The notes beneath the pieces are model-generated. The model saw only the letters and a list, made by a program, of their open reading frames with translations, had not been told where the DNA came from and searched no databases. Made by a program: the position numbers and the translations under genes. Shown here piece by piece: positions 7,237 to 15,845 of a DNA stretch of 64,000 bases. The first letter of the stretch is position 1. Each line of letters begins with the position of its first letter. Source of the DNA: Rhodococcus jostii NBRC 16295 (lineage in GTDB: Bacteria > Actinomycetota > Actinomycetes > Mycobacteriales > Mycobacteriaceae). The stretch is from assembly GCF_001894825.1 (NCBI RefSeq), contig NZ_BCWY01000003.1, positions 208,684 through 272,683 of the forward strand, written 5' to 3'.

Positions 7237-8675
7237 TCTCCCCGGCGTCCCTGCAGCGAGTACGTGCCGTGGCCGACGCGGTGCTCTACGAGGGTTACCT
7301 GCTGTACCCCTACCGTGCGAGCTCGTCGAAGAATCAGTCGCGGTGGCAGTTCGGGGTGCTCGGACCGCCCGGGGCGGCGGAGTCGGGGGTCGGTGAGGAC
7401 CCGCGGATGTCCTGCCAGACGCTGATGCGGCCCGGTGACCGTGCGGGGGTGAACGTCACCGTGCGATTCCTGCAGTTGCAGGTGCGCAGCATCGAACGTG
7501 CGGTCGACGGATCGCCGGACTTCGTTCCCGTCGACGAACTGACCGTCGCGGGGACGAGCTGGCTCAGCTGGGACGAGGCGGTGGAGCGCGAATTCGATCT
7601 CGGTCCCCAGCACCCCGGTGAGTGGACGGGCGAATACCGCCTCGACGTCCGGATCGAAGGCGGCACGGAGATCGAGGAACTCCGGGGCGGGGACGGATCG
7701 CTCGCCGGCCGCGCCGTCCGCACCCGCTGGCCCGCCCACGCGGTCGTGACGGTGGCGTGCGAGAGCATCGACGGGTTGAGCCGGGTGCAAGTGTCGGTCG
7801 AGAACGTGACCACCGCGCAGGACGCCGCCGACTGGGGCACCGAACCGCGGGACGCGGGAGTCTGGGGCAAGGACTCGGCGATCCGGCAGTCGCTGATCGG
7901 CGCCCACCTGATCCTGGCGGCCGAGAACAGCGAATTCGTCTCGCTCCTCGAACCTCCGGCCGGGGCGGAGCACGCCGCGGGCACGTGTGCGCAGGAGCGG
8001 TGCTACCCCGTGCTCGCCGGCCTGCCGGGGGAGACGGACCTCGTGCTGGTGTCGCCGATCATTCTGTACGACCACCCCGAAATCGCCGAGCAGAGCGACG
8101 GTGCTCTGTTCGACGCCACCGAGATCGACGAGATCCTCACCCTCCGGGTCATGACCCTCACCGAGGAGGAGAAGCGGCAGGCCCGCGCCACCGACCCGCT
8201 GGCCGCCCAGATCATCGACCGCTGCGAGCAGATGTCGCCGACCACCCTCGCCCAGATGCACGGCGTCCTCCGAAACCCGCACCTCCCCGACCCGCACCTG
8301 CAGGACCCGGGCCTCCCCGACATGGGGCTCGTCCCGGAATTGACCGACGACGTGCCGTGGTGGGATCCGGACGCCGACACCGCCGTGCGACCCGACGTCG
8401 ACGGCGTCATCGTGAACGGGGTCCGGGTGGCGAAGGGCACCGTGGTGCGGATCCACCCGTCGCGCCGAGCCGACGCCCAGGACCTGTTCTTCGCCGGACA
8501 ATTGGCTCGCGTGGTGACCGTGCACGCCGATGTGGACGGTGGCACACACGTCGGCGTCGTCATGATCGACGACCCGGCCTCGGAATTGCATGAGTGGTAC
8601 GGACGGTATCTGTACTTCGCCCCGGACGAGGTGGAGCCCGTATCGGCAGACACCGGAAAGGAAGAACAGCCATGA
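7233..8675 (+). CDS. Conserved unknown protein of hydrogenase operon (480 aa)
   Basis: Starts at GTG 7233, overlapping the previous stop by GTGA, and ends in an ATGA overlap with the next gene. The N-terminal half is beta-rich and similar in style to the preceding protein (binding-type folds such as LDVRIEGGTEIEEL). The C-terminal ~100 residues are an SH3-like barrel, VRIHPSRRADAQDLFFAGQLARV, similar to nitrile-hydratase-beta or HypC-like barrels, ending in a DP..ELHEWYGRYLYFAPDEV segment. No cysteine motif or membrane segment is evident. Function unknown, but four-gene coupling implies a dedicated hydrogenase partner. Confidence 0.7.
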   Translation: MISPASLQRVRAVADAVLYEGYLLYPYRASSSKNQSRWQFGVLGPPGAAESGVGEDPRMSCQTLMRPGDRAGVNVTVRFLQLQVRSIERAVDGSPDFVPVDELTVAGTSWLSWDEAVEREFDLGPQHPGEWTGEYRLDVRIEGGTEIEELRGGDGSLAGRAVRTRWPAHAVVTVACESIDGLSRVQVSVENVTTAQDAADWGTEPRDAGVWGKDSAIRQSLIGAHLILAAENSEFVSLLEPPAGAEHAAGTCAQERCYPVLAGLPGETDLVLVSPIILYDHPEIAEQSDGALFDATEIDEILTLRVMTLTEEEKRQARATDPLAAQIIDRCEQMSPTTLAQMHGVLRNPHLPDPHLQDPGLPDMGLVPELTDDVPWWDPDADTAVRPDVDGVIVNGVRVAKGTVVRIHPSRRADAQDLFFAGQLARVVTVHADVDGGTHVGVVMIDDPASELHEWYGRYLYFAPDEVEPVSADTGKEEQP

Positions 8676-8791
8676 AGATCCTTGGAGAGATGACCACTGC
8701 GGCGCTCGCGTTGGTTGCCGTCGCAGGCGTTGCGATCGCAGTCATCGCGATTCCCGACATCAGGCGGTATCTGCGTATTCGACAGATGTGA
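8672..8791 (+). CDS. 39-aa single-pass membrane peptide in hydrogenase operon
   Basis: ATG 8672 overlaps the stop of the previous gene (ATGA) and has a GGAAAGGAAGAA ribosome site within it. The peptide has a charged start, a hydrophobic helix at about residues 8-28 (ALALVAVAGVAIAVIAI) and a basic end (RRYLRIR), typical of a membrane anchor with the tail inside. Such short peptides occur in actinobacterial hydrogenase operons. It may tether the otherwise soluble hydrogenase to the membrane; that role is inference. Confidence 0.7.
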   Translation: MKILGEMTTAALALVAVAGVAIAVIAIPDIRRYLRIRQM

Positions 8792-8798
8792 GCTGCAC

Positions 8799-9311
8799 GT
8801 GACGGTGGACAGGCGGGTGCTGGTTGCCGGTGTGGGCAACATCTTCTTCGGTGACGACGGTTTCGGACCCGAGGTGCTGCGTGGTGTCGCGGCGAGGTCG
8901 CTGCCGCCGGGTGTCCGTGCTGTCGATTTCGGTATCCGCGGAACGCATCTCGCGTACGAGCTGCTCGACGGGTGGGGTGCGCTCCTACTGGTGGATGCCG
9001 TTCCGGATCGCGGTGAGCCCGGCGCACTGAGAGCGTTCGAGGTCGGCCCCGAGCCGGGGCCGGTGGCACCGCTCGACGCGCACAGCATGGACCCGGGAGC
9101 GGTGTTCGCGAGTCTGCGCGCCCTCGGCGGAACTCCGCCGCGCACCGTGGTGCTCGGCTGCCAGGTGGCGAACACCGACGAGGGGATCGGACTGTCGCCG
9201 CGGGTCGAGGCCGCCGTCGGACCGGCCGTGGACGCGGTGTTCGAGATCGTGCAACAACTGCTGGAGTCCGGCTCCACGGCAACGGTGCTACCGGACGGGA
9301 CGGAGGGCTGA
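8799..9311 (+). CDS. Hydrogenase maturation endopeptidase (HyaD/HybD family)
   Basis: A 170-aa nickel-dependent protease that clips the C-terminal tail of HhyL after nickel insertion. The GTG at 8799 places the typical VLVAGVGNIFFGDDGFGPEV motif at residues 7-26. The metal ligands expected for the family are visible: the acidic residue in GDDGFGPEV, Asp66 in LLVDAVP and His95 in LDAHSMDP. It is preceded by the membrane peptide and followed three bases later by hypC. Confidence 0.9.
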   Translation: MTVDRRVLVAGVGNIFFGDDGFGPEVLRGVAARSLPPGVRAVDFGIRGTHLAYELLDGWGALLLVDAVPDRGEPGALRAFEVGPEPGPVAPLDAHSMDPGAVFASLRALGGTPPRTVVLGCQVANTDEGIGLSPRVEAAVGPAVDAVFEIVQQLLESGSTATVLPDGTEG

Positions 9312-9314
9312 ATC

Positions 9315-9569
9315 GTGTGTCTCGGTATTCCCGGTCAGGTGGTGCGCATGCTCGAGGGCTACGGAAACCAACTCGCGCTCGTCGACGTCGTCGGCGAACA
9401 GCGCAAGGTGAACGTCGGCATGCTGCCCGAGGACGTCCGCCTGGAGCCGGGCGACTGGATCGTCATCCACATGGGTTTCGCCATGGAAAAGGTGGACGAG
9501 GCGGGTGCGGAGAAGGCGATGGCGGGGCTGGAGATGATGGGCCGCTCGCGGACGGCCGACGAAGACTAA
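9315..9569 (+). CDS. hypC: HypC/HupF, hydrogenase assembly chaperone
   Basis: An 84-aa chaperone starting MCLGIPGQV from a GTG; the essential Cys2 that binds the Fe(CN)2CO precursor is present, as is the GDWIVIHMGFAMEKVD region of the OB-fold barrel. It holds the HhyL precursor during iron-centre insertion. It is the last gene of the operon; its partners HypD, HypE and HypF are not in this window and must be encoded elsewhere. Confidence 0.95.
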   Translation: MCLGIPGQVVRMLEGYGNQLALVDVVGEQRKVNVGMLPEDVRLEPGDWIVIHMGFAMEKVDEAGAEKAMAGLEMMGRSRTADED

Positions 9570-9576
9570 CCCAGTT

Positions 9577-10365
9577 CTAACGCTGAGTCCCGGCGTGATG
9601 GGGGTCCGGTGGCCCGGCGACGAAGTCGCGTGCCCGGTTCCAGCGCGCGTGGTAACGCTCGTCGAAACGTGCCTCGGAGCGTTCCATCCGCCGCGGCCTT
9701 GTTGCGTAGCGGCGCACCGCCCACCAGGAATCGGGTTTGGCCAGGCGGATCGCGCCGACGATCGCGACCGGCTGGAACACGACCCCCACGATCCCCGTGA
9801 CGAACTTGCCCTTGAGCAGGCAGATCACCGAGATGCCGAGCGTGACGAACAGGTAGCCGATCGACACCCACCATTCGGTGGTGCCGATCCGTCCGGTCAC
9901 GAGTTCGGCGCCTCCGATCATCAGACCCGTGATCATCAGCGCGCAGAAGATCGCGTCCACCGACTTTCTGCCGGCAGTGCTCCAGTACACGTCGTCGAGG
10001 TGGACCCACAGCGCGAACTCGTCGAAGGTGAGCGCGAGGCCGACCCCGAACGCCGCCGCGAAGATGTTGAGCGCCGTGCCCTCCGGGGTGGTGGCGATGA
10101 GTGCTACCCCGGCGAGGGTCATGAGGAGGATCCCGAGAACCTGGTGATGGACGTGCACACCGCCGACGGTGATGTCGCCGATCAGACCGCCCTCCGGCTC
10201 GACCGCGTCGTCCGCCTCTCCCGTTTTCGCGCGGATTCGGCGGGTGATGGTCCGGGTGACGACGAACGTGACCAGGACCGCGATGAACAGCCACATCACC
10301 GGATACAGCACGACTACTCGGCTGTCGCCTTCGGTGTCCACGATGATCTCGGCGAGAACGGCCAT
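9577..10365 (-). CDS. Conserved polytopic membrane protein
   Basis: A 262-aa integral membrane protein, convergent with hypC (7 bp apart). I count about six hydrophobic helices, including VVLYPVMWLFIAVLVTFVV near the N-terminus, LGILLMTLAGVALIAT, IFAAAFGVGLALTF and VSIGYLFVTLGISVICLL. A HVHHQ motif and an FDEFALWVHLDDVYW segment between helices could bind metal or lipid. The C-terminus is a basic cytoplasmic tail. I recognise it only as a widespread actinobacterial family of unknown function. Confidence 0.75.
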   Translation of the reverse strand: MAVLAEIIVDTEGDSRVVVLYPVMWLFIAVLVTFVVTRTITRRIRAKTGEADDAVEPEGGLIGDITVGGVHVHHQVLGILLMTLAGVALIATTPEGTALNIFAAAFGVGLALTFDEFALWVHLDDVYWSTAGRKSVDAIFCALMITGLMIGGAELVTGRIGTTEWWVSIGYLFVTLGISVICLLKGKFVTGIVGVVFQPVAIVGAIRLAKPDSWWAVRRYATRPRRMERSEARFDERYHARWNRARDFVAGPPDPHHAGTQR

Positions 10366-10574
10366 CTCGACACTCCGTCAGGTGGGGGACATCATCCTCA
10401 ATCTGGGTATACACCTCGTTCGCGGGCGGCGGACGAAGACGGAGCGTTCCGCTGCCGGACTGCACGACCGCGCCGCGGGTCACGGAGTCGAACTCGAGCG
10501 CCGCGGCGAGCCTTGACCCCGGCTGGGCGCAGGAGGAGCGTGAGGAGTCCCGGCTCAGGATGAGGTGATCGGTC

Positions 10575-11528
10575 GTGCGGAGATCTCGGCGGCCGTGGGT
10601 GGGGGTGCTCGTCGCAGTGTTGGTGGTCGTCTCGTCCTGTTCGTCGGACTCCGATGATGCTGCCACGCAAGACGTTGCCGGCCCGGTAGATATCGGCGGG
10701 GGCCGCAGTGTGTATCTGACGTGCAGCGGCGAGAGTCGCGACGGCGACCCGACCGTGGTCCTGGTCTCGGGGTATCACGATTCCTCCGATGTGTGGACGC
10801 AACCCGACCTGCTGACCCTGATCGGTCCGGCGACGGGGCCGCCGGTGTTCGAAGGCGTCGCCGCCTCGCAGCGGGTGTGCGCGTACGACCGGCCGGGCAC
10901 CGTGCGTTACATCGAGGGCACTCCGCTGACCGACCGCAGTTCGCCGGTCCCGCAGCCGCGCACGGCCGAGGACCTCGTCGCGGAATTGTCGGCGGTTCTG
11001 AGCGCGGGGGAGGTGCCCGGGCCGTACATCCTGGTCGGGCATTCCCTGGGCGGACTGGTCGTTCGCCTCTACGCGCAGACCCATCCCGATCAGGTGCGCG
11101 GGGTCGTGTTCGTCGACGCGTTCAGCCCCACCGTTCCCGCGTTGTTCGGTCCCCAGTGGGCCGGCTACCGCGACGAACTGTTGAATCCCCCGATCGATCA
11201 GCTGCCCATACCGTCCATGCAGAGCCCCGAGTCCGAGCGCGTCGACCTGGACGCCAGTGTCGCGCAGGTGCTGGCCGCGCCCCCGCTACCTGCGATGCCG
11301 CTGGCGGTGCTGACGAAGACCGAATCGTTCGCGGGCCTCCAGTCGTTGCCTGGTCTCCCCGCCGAGGACGTGAACCGGGTGTACGAGAAGGCGCAGGACG
11401 ACCTCGTCGCGTTGGCACCGGCGACGCCGCACACCTTCGCGACCGGTAGTGACCACTACATTCAGTTCTCACAACCCGATCTCGTCGTGAGCTCGACCGA
11501 ACTGGTGGTCTCCCGCGCCGGGCAGTAG
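10575..11528 (+). CDS. Alpha/beta-hydrolase, probable exported lipoprotein
   Basis: A 317-aa hydrolase from GTG 10575. A basic start is followed by a hydrophobic signal and the lipobox VVSSC (Cys near 23), so it is probably lipid-anchored outside the cytoplasmic membrane. The nucleophile elbow is GHSLGG, an acid is in VVFVDAFSP and the likely catalytic His is in the C-terminal GSDHYIQ. An esterase/lipase-type activity is inferred; the substrate is unknown. A 209-bp gap separates it from the divergent membrane protein; I see no clear regulatory element there. It is convergent with gblE. Confidence 0.8.
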   Translation: MRRSRRPWVGVLVAVLVVVSSCSSDSDDAATQDVAGPVDIGGGRSVYLTCSGESRDGDPTVVLVSGYHDSSDVWTQPDLLTLIGPATGPPVFEGVAASQRVCAYDRPGTVRYIEGTPLTDRSSPVPQPRTAEDLVAELSAVLSAGEVPGPYILVGHSLGGLVVRLYAQTHPDQVRGVVFVDAFSPTVPALFGPQWAGYRDELLNPPIDQLPIPSMQSPESERVDLDASVAQVLAAPPLPAMPLAVLTKTESFAGLQSLPGLPAEDVNRVYEKAQDDLVALAPATPHTFATGSDHYIQFSQPDLVVSSTELVVSRAGQ

Positions 11529-11531
11529 TGG

Positions 11532-12515
11532 CTACGGTCGGGACGGGAAATGGTCCATGGGACCGTGGTCGACGGTCGTACCCGTGGCGGCCCTGATGCG
11601 GCTCGGGTCGTACCAGTGGTCGCGGCCGATCAGGTCGAGGTGGCGTTCGGTCAGGCCGTGCCGCGTTCCGGCAGCCAGAGCTTGGTCGAAGGTGAGGCTG
11701 GTGGCCGGCAACCGAAGCCGGCCCGAGTCCGCGAGTGCGTGCCCGAGTTGACGGACGGTCACCGGGTCGGGGTGGCAGGCGTGGAACACGGCGCCCGGCT
11801 GCGCGGGGGTCCGCACGGCGAGGTCGGCGAGGAGCCGGGCGAGGTCGTTCACCTCGATGATCGAGACCCGGGATCGTCCCTCGTCGATCCAGGCTCCCAG
11901 CGTCCTGAGGATCCGGATCAGTCCGGGAACGAACCAGCGGTCGCCGGGGCCGTGGACCAACCCGGGCCGGACGACGCAGCCGCCCCGGGCGAGGGCCCGC
12001 TGTTCGGCTGTCAGCCTGCTCGCGCTCAACGCCGAGACGGGTGCGGGTACGGCCTCGTGCTCCCTGATTCCGCTGTGCGGCCCGAACCCGTAGACGCCGA
12101 TGGTGCTGACATAGATCACCCGGCCGACCCCGTTTCGGGCCGCGGCGTCGAGGAGGTTCTCGGTGCCGTCGACGTTGACGGCGACACACTGCGCCGCGTC
12201 GTCACCTGTGTAGGAGGCGGCATGGATCACGACGTCGGCGCCGGCGAGCGCAGCTGCGAGGCTCACCGGATCGGTCAGATCCGCCCGCGCGGACGTCATG
12301 CCCGGAAGGTCCGAGCGCAGTGGGCCGCGGGCCACGCCGATGCAGCGGATCCCGGCCGACGCCAACGCCGTCAGAACGGCGGATCCGATGAAACCTGTAG
12401 CGCCCACGACCGCGACACGTAGGGGCGTGGACGGTGTTCGGCCGTTCTCCGTTGCGGTCGACGCTGGTACCGTCTCTCCGGGCACTGGGCGCGTGTTCCG
12501 TGCTTTCATCGTCAT
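11532..12515 (-). CDS. gblE: NAD-epimerase/dehydratase-type reductase of the gamma-butyrolactone locus
   Basis: A 327-aa extended SDR with the nucleotide motif GATGFIGS (about residues 38-45), VIHAASYTG and a YVSTIGVYG strand; the lysine of a canonical YxxxK is not obvious. The name follows the gblE gene next to gblR and gblA in R. jostii RHA1. It probably reduces or tailors the butyrolactone precursor, as SDR partners do in Streptomyces. It is transcribed divergently from gblR, with only about 35 bp between starts, so the promoters must overlap the coding ends. Confidence 0.8.
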   Translation of the reverse strand: MTMKARNTRPVPGETVPASTATENGRTPSTPLRVAVVGATGFIGSAVLTALASAGIRCIGVARGPLRSDLPGMTSARADLTDPVSLAAALAGADVVIHAASYTGDDAAQCVAVNVDGTENLLDAAARNGVGRVIYVSTIGVYGFGPHSGIREHEAVPAPVSALSASRLTAEQRALARGGCVVRPGLVHGPGDRWFVPGLIRILRTLGAWIDEGRSRVSIIEVNDLARLLADLAVRTPAQPGAVFHACHPDPVTVRQLGHALADSGRLRLPATSLTFDQALAAGTRHGLTERHLDLIGRDHWYDPSRIRAATGTTVDHGPMDHFPSRP

Positions 12516-12550
12516 CGTTCTTCTCTCGTGCGGCAGGGAAAGGTGTGAAC

Positions 12551-13198
12551 GTGGTTCAGCAGGCGCGTGCTGCGGCGACCCGACAGCAGATCGTCCGCGG
12601 GGCGGCGGAGATGTTCGAGAAGTCGGGGTTCGAAGGAGCCCGGCTCGGCAACATCGTCGAGAACGCCGGAATCACGAAGGGGGCCTTGTACTTCCATTTC
12701 CGTTCGAAAGAGGACCTGGCTCGCTTCATCATCGCCGAGCAACATCGGATCTCCATCGCGTCGGTCGAGGCGATCGGCCGTGAGCAGGTGTCGGCGATCG
12801 AGCAGATCGTGATGCTCTGCCACGAAATGGCCCGGCAGATCATTCACGATCCCGTGGTGCGAGCCGGTATCCGGATCACGCTCGAGCTCAGTGCCGACGA
12901 CCAGGGACCCGCCGACCCCTATCTCGACTGGATCAACAGCTGCGAGATGCTCGCGAGGCGGGCCGTCGAGGAGGGCGACCTCCTCGCGGACATCGACCCG
13001 CCGAGGTTCGCGCGGTTCGTCATCGGCGCCTTCACCGGTGTGCAGACCGTCTCCCAGGTGCTGACGCAGCGCACGGACCTCGAGCAGCGCGTCGACGACA
13101 TGTGGGGGTTCCTGCTCCCAGGAGTCATGCCGACGGCCCGGCACCAGGACATCGCTCGGATCCGCCGGGCGCGCTGGACACCCGTCGACGCCGATTAG
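12551..13198 (+). CDS. gblR: TetR-family gamma-butyrolactone receptor-type repressor
   Basis: A 215-aa protein. GTG 12551 is preferred to GTG 12545 because GGAAAGG lies seven bases before it. The N-terminal TetR helix-turn-helix is clear: AAEMFEKSGFEGARLGNIVENAGITKGALYFHF. This YFHFRSKEDLA variant is typical of ScbR/ArpA-type butyrolactone receptors. The C-terminal ligand domain is less conserved. It sits between gblE and gblA, as in R. jostii RHA1, and its 3' end overlaps that of gblA by 4 bp. The probable operator is the palindrome at 14212-14231. Confidence 0.85.
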   Translation: MVQQARAAATRQQIVRGAAEMFEKSGFEGARLGNIVENAGITKGALYFHFRSKEDLARFIIAEQHRISIASVEAIGREQVSAIEQIVMLCHEMARQIIHDPVVRAGIRITLELSADDQGPADPYLDWINSCEMLARRAVEEGDLLADIDPPRFARFVIGAFTGVQTVSQVLTQRTDLEQRVDDMWGFLLPGVMPTARHQDIARIRRARWTPVDAD

Positions 13199-14154
13199 AC
13201 CCGCGGGCACGCGTTCACCACGGTAGGGACGGTGGCGGCCAGTGCCGCGGTTCCCCGGACGACCGCCACGCCGCTCTGCAGTATCGATCCCCGGACCGAC
13301 GACGCGTCGTCGTCGACCACGTCCAGTCGGATCGTCGTCCGCTCGTCGAGTTCGGCGAACCGGTGGAAGGTGGCGTCGAGCGACTCGAGGCGCGCATCGG
13401 GCAGGCCGAGCCGGGCGCGGGCACCTTGCCGCAGCGCCTCGAGGATCAGCATCCCCGGAACGTGATCGCACGGATGGTCGAACAGGACGGGGTGCGCGGT
13501 GTCGACCCGCAACTCCCACTCGTTGCCCGCCACCTGCGGGCCCAGGACCACGTGCGCGTCGTCGAGATGACCGACCAGCCCGGGCCGGACGGGGTCGGGG
13601 AACCAGGGCGCCCCGACTGGTCGCGGTCCGCGCTCACCCCACCGGGCGCGTGAGTACGCGGCCGGCGGGAACACGGCCGCGTCACCGGTCGCGGTGCCGA
13701 CCTCCCGCCCGCCGATCCGGAACCGCAGGTCCACCCGGAACGAGGACAGCGCCCCGCCGCGGTACGCGTGCCCGGACACGGCGACCTCGACGATCACGTC
13801 GGCAGCCGCATCCCCCACCTCGAGCGCGTCCGGCACCGCGGAAACCTGCAGGTGCTGCATGACGAACCGGTTGGGCAGCGGGACACGGTAGCGCGTATGT
13901 CCCAGGTAGATCGCGGTCTGCCGGAGCGTCTCCGCCAACAGCAGGGTGTCGTAGCACCCGCCCCGGGCCCGGTAGAAGCCGTGTAGGCGGGGCCACTGCG
14001 CGGCGACGACGAACCGATCCGGGCCCGGCAGCGGGACGCAGTCGGTGAGGAAGACCTCGGAGACGGACTGGCGATGCACATACCTGCGCGGCACCGTCCG
14101 CTCGAACGACATCGGGGGAAGCGCATCGGGAATCGGTCGGGAATTTCGCGCCAC
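13195..14154 (-). CDS. gblA: AfsA/ScbA-type gamma-butyrolactone synthase
   Basis: About 319 residues with two hotdog repeats typical of A-factor synthase AfsA: an N-terminal TVPRRYVHRQSVSEVFLTD block with FYRARGGCYDTLLLAETLRQTAIYLGH, and a C-terminal DHPCDHVPGMLILEALRQ block. AfsA condenses a beta-ketoacyl thioester with dihydroxyacetone phosphate. The reading frame is open to an ATG at 14214, but a palindromic operator and a TATAGT -10-like box lie there. GTG 14154, preceded by GGGGAG seven bases away, is therefore the likelier start. The product would be the signal sensed by GblR. Confidence 0.88.
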   Translation of the reverse strand: MARNSRPIPDALPPMSFERTVPRRYVHRQSVSEVFLTDCVPLPGPDRFVVAAQWPRLHGFYRARGGCYDTLLLAETLRQTAIYLGHTRYRVPLPNRFVMQHLQVSAVPDALEVGDAAADVIVEVAVSGHAYRGGALSSFRVDLRFRIGGREVGTATGDAAVFPPAAYSRARWGERGPRPVGAPWFPDPVRPGLVGHLDDAHVVLGPQVAGNEWELRVDTAHPVLFDHPCDHVPGMLILEALRQGARARLGLPDARLESLDATFHRFAELDERTTIRLDVVDDDASSVRGSILQSGVAVVRGTAALAATVPTVVNACPRV

Positions 14155-14211
14155 AACCCCACTCCCCACAGAACCGGTCGGCCCGATGCCGCGGACCGCC
14201 GAACTATAGAA

Positions 14212-14231
14212 CACAGACCGGGTGGTCTGTG
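14212..14231. promoter_or_regulatory. Perfect palindrome, probable GblR (ARE-type) operator of gblA
   Basis: Eight-base arms CACAGACC (14212-14219) and GGTCTGTG (14224-14231) flank a 4-bp GGGT spacer with no mismatch. The size and the A-C-rich/T-G-rich halves resemble autoregulatory elements bound by butyrolactone receptors. On the minus strand a TATAGT box (14205-14210) follows immediately, so a bound repressor would cover the gblA promoter. Binding by GblR is inferred. Confidence 0.7.
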
Positions 14232-14256
14232 ATGTGGGGAGTGCGCGGGGTACCTG

Positions 14257-15258
14257 TTACCGGGGTATCGGTTGGCGAGAGTGAGTGCGCAGCCACCGCG
14301 CCACATCGTGTCGGTACCCGTCGATGCCCTTGTACGCAGCGATCTCGTCGGGAAGTTCGGTGACGATGTCTGCCAGTTGCTCGGCCCACACCGGAATCGT
14401 GGCGATGTCGGACAGGGGCGCCAGGTAGGTGTGGATGTTGAACACCAGCGCACCGGTGAGCGGGAGGCGGATGAGGTGTTCCAACTCGATCCGCAGCTGC
14501 ACGCGGCCGTAGTCCTCGTCCGCGAGGAGCCGGGGAAGGTCGTGTTCCCAGTGGGGCCGCGTTTCGAGGCTCGTGTCGCGTTGTGGGGAGCCGACAGCGG
14601 AGAACGTCCAGTTGACGCGTCGGAAGACGTGGTCGGTGGTCAGCCGACGCATGAACTGCTGAGCGCGGCCGGTGACTCCACCGCTGGTGAGTCCGGGAAC
14701 CGGGCGGTGGATCTCGTTGAAGTTCATGCCGACGTCGAACTTGACCGACCAGTCGGCGGCGAACGTGACGAGCGCTGCGTCGAACCACAGCTGTTCCTGT
14801 CGCTCGGTGAGCAGCAGGATGTCGTCGGGTACCTGGCAACCGATGAACGTCAACGGGTCCTCGGGCAGCGTCGCGAGATCGCCGAGCACGAAGTGCTGGT
14901 CGATGCCGAGGAGAGTGTTGCGCCAGTGGTAGCTGTCGCCGCTGCCGGTGAGCTGCATGGTCTGCGGGTAGGAGTCGGACAGCTGCCGCATGAGGTAGAG
15001 CATCACGTCCCAGCAGGCCGGCATCATGTGGGGAAGGATCTGCACTCGGCCGGGGTCCCGCTGCAGGATCTCGCGTTTGAGTTGCATCATCGACACGTAT
15101 TCGAGGCCGAGATCGACGATGTGCTCACCCCATCCGCCGGCGGGCGTGGGCGTGTAGCGGGGGGCGGGCTCGACGTTGACGGCGTAGCGGAAGGTCTTGT
15201 CGTCTTCCGAGAACGGCCACGGCAGACAGGCCAGGTCGCTTTCGAGTAGCTCGATCAT
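14257..15258 (-). CDS. Heme-dependent oxidative N-demethylase-like protein (DUF3445)
   Basis: A 333-aa cytoplasmic protein; ATG 15258 has GGAG six bases upstream. It belongs to the DUF3445 / HDOD alpha family, which includes the catalytic subunit of dimethylamine monooxygenase. Recognisable blocks are the N-terminal LPWPFSEDDKTFRYAVNVEP, RVQILPHMMPACWDVMLYLMRQLSDSYP and the C-terminal FRRVNWTFSAVG...LRIELEHLIRLP. It is the last gene of a three-gene operon with a DmmA-like protein and a ferredoxin-type reductase, which fits oxidative N-demethylation. The amine substrate cannot be told from sequence. Confidence 0.82.
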   Translation of the reverse strand: MIELLESDLACLPWPFSEDDKTFRYAVNVEPAPRYTPTPAGGWGEHIVDLGLEYVSMMQLKREILQRDPGRVQILPHMMPACWDVMLYLMRQLSDSYPQTMQLTGSGDSYHWRNTLLGIDQHFVLGDLATLPEDPLTFIGCQVPDDILLLTERQEQLWFDAALVTFAADWSVKFDVGMNFNEIHRPVPGLTSGGVTGRAQQFMRRLTTDHVFRRVNWTFSAVGSPQRDTSLETRPHWEHDLPRLLADEDYGRVQLRIELEHLIRLPLTGALVFNIHTYLAPLSDIATIPVWAEQLADIVTELPDEIAAYKGIDGYRHDVARWLRTHSRQPIPR

Positions 15259-15316
15259 GGTGTGCTCCAAAGAGTGTGGGTGACGGTCACGCAGGCGCGG
15301 TGAGCAGTGGTCGGCT

Positions 15317-15814
15317 CTACCCCACCGAGGCGAGGTACGTGGCGCGGTGGGAGGACGTGTGCGGACGAACCACCACACGGCGGGCGCAGCCGGAGCATTC
15401 GATCGTGGCGCCGGGCTCGACGACCGATCGGGTGGAGGTCTCGCAGTGCGCGCAGAAGACGCTGATGAGATCGGTGTGAACGACGTGGACCAGCAGTTCG
15501 CAGGGCAGAATGCCGGCGGCGCGGGCGAGGGCAACCGCCTCCATCACCTCGAGTTCGGGACCGGCGACGAGGAAGCGGTCGCCGACCGTGCCGGCTTCCA
15601 TGATGTTTTCGACGTCGGAACTGTCGGTGAGCGTGTGTACCGTCGCGCTGCGTCCGGCGGATTCGAGTGCGCGTCTCCAATGGTCGAGCCTGGCCGTCGT
15701 CCTCGGGTCGTGGCCGATCGCGATCAGCTGGTAGTGCCTACCCGTGAGGTCCATGGTTGCCGCAGTGATTCCCACTGCCGCGGTGGAGGTCTCGGAGTCG
15801 TCGATGAACGTCAC
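15317..15814 (-). CDS. DmmA-like subunit of dimethylamine monooxygenase-type enzyme
   Basis: A 165-aa protein from GTG 15814, chosen because AGGAG lies directly upstream; the open frame extends further 5' without a ribosome site. It has an N-terminal alpha/beta domain (QLIAIGHDPRTTARLDHWRRALE) and a C-terminal zinc ribbon, CAHC...CSGC, about 18 residues apart. It matches the DmmA family found between the reductase and the DUF3445 subunit. A role in electron transfer or complex assembly is inferred. It lies 32 bp after the reductase stop. Confidence 0.75.
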   Translation of the reverse strand: MTFIDDSETSTAAVGITAATMDLTGRHYQLIAIGHDPRTTARLDHWRRALESAGRSATVHTLTDSSDVENIMEAGTVGDRFLVAGPELEVMEAVALARAAGILPCELLVHVVHTDLISVFCAHCETSTRSVVEPGATIECSGCARRVVVRPHTSSHRATYLASVG

Positions 15815-15845
15815 GGCCTGTCTCCTGTCCTGGTTTCCGAGGTGT

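Noticed and set aside
9570..9600. Terminator between hypC and the convergent membrane protein gene
   Set aside because: The 7-bp gap and flanks show no stable stem with a T-run.
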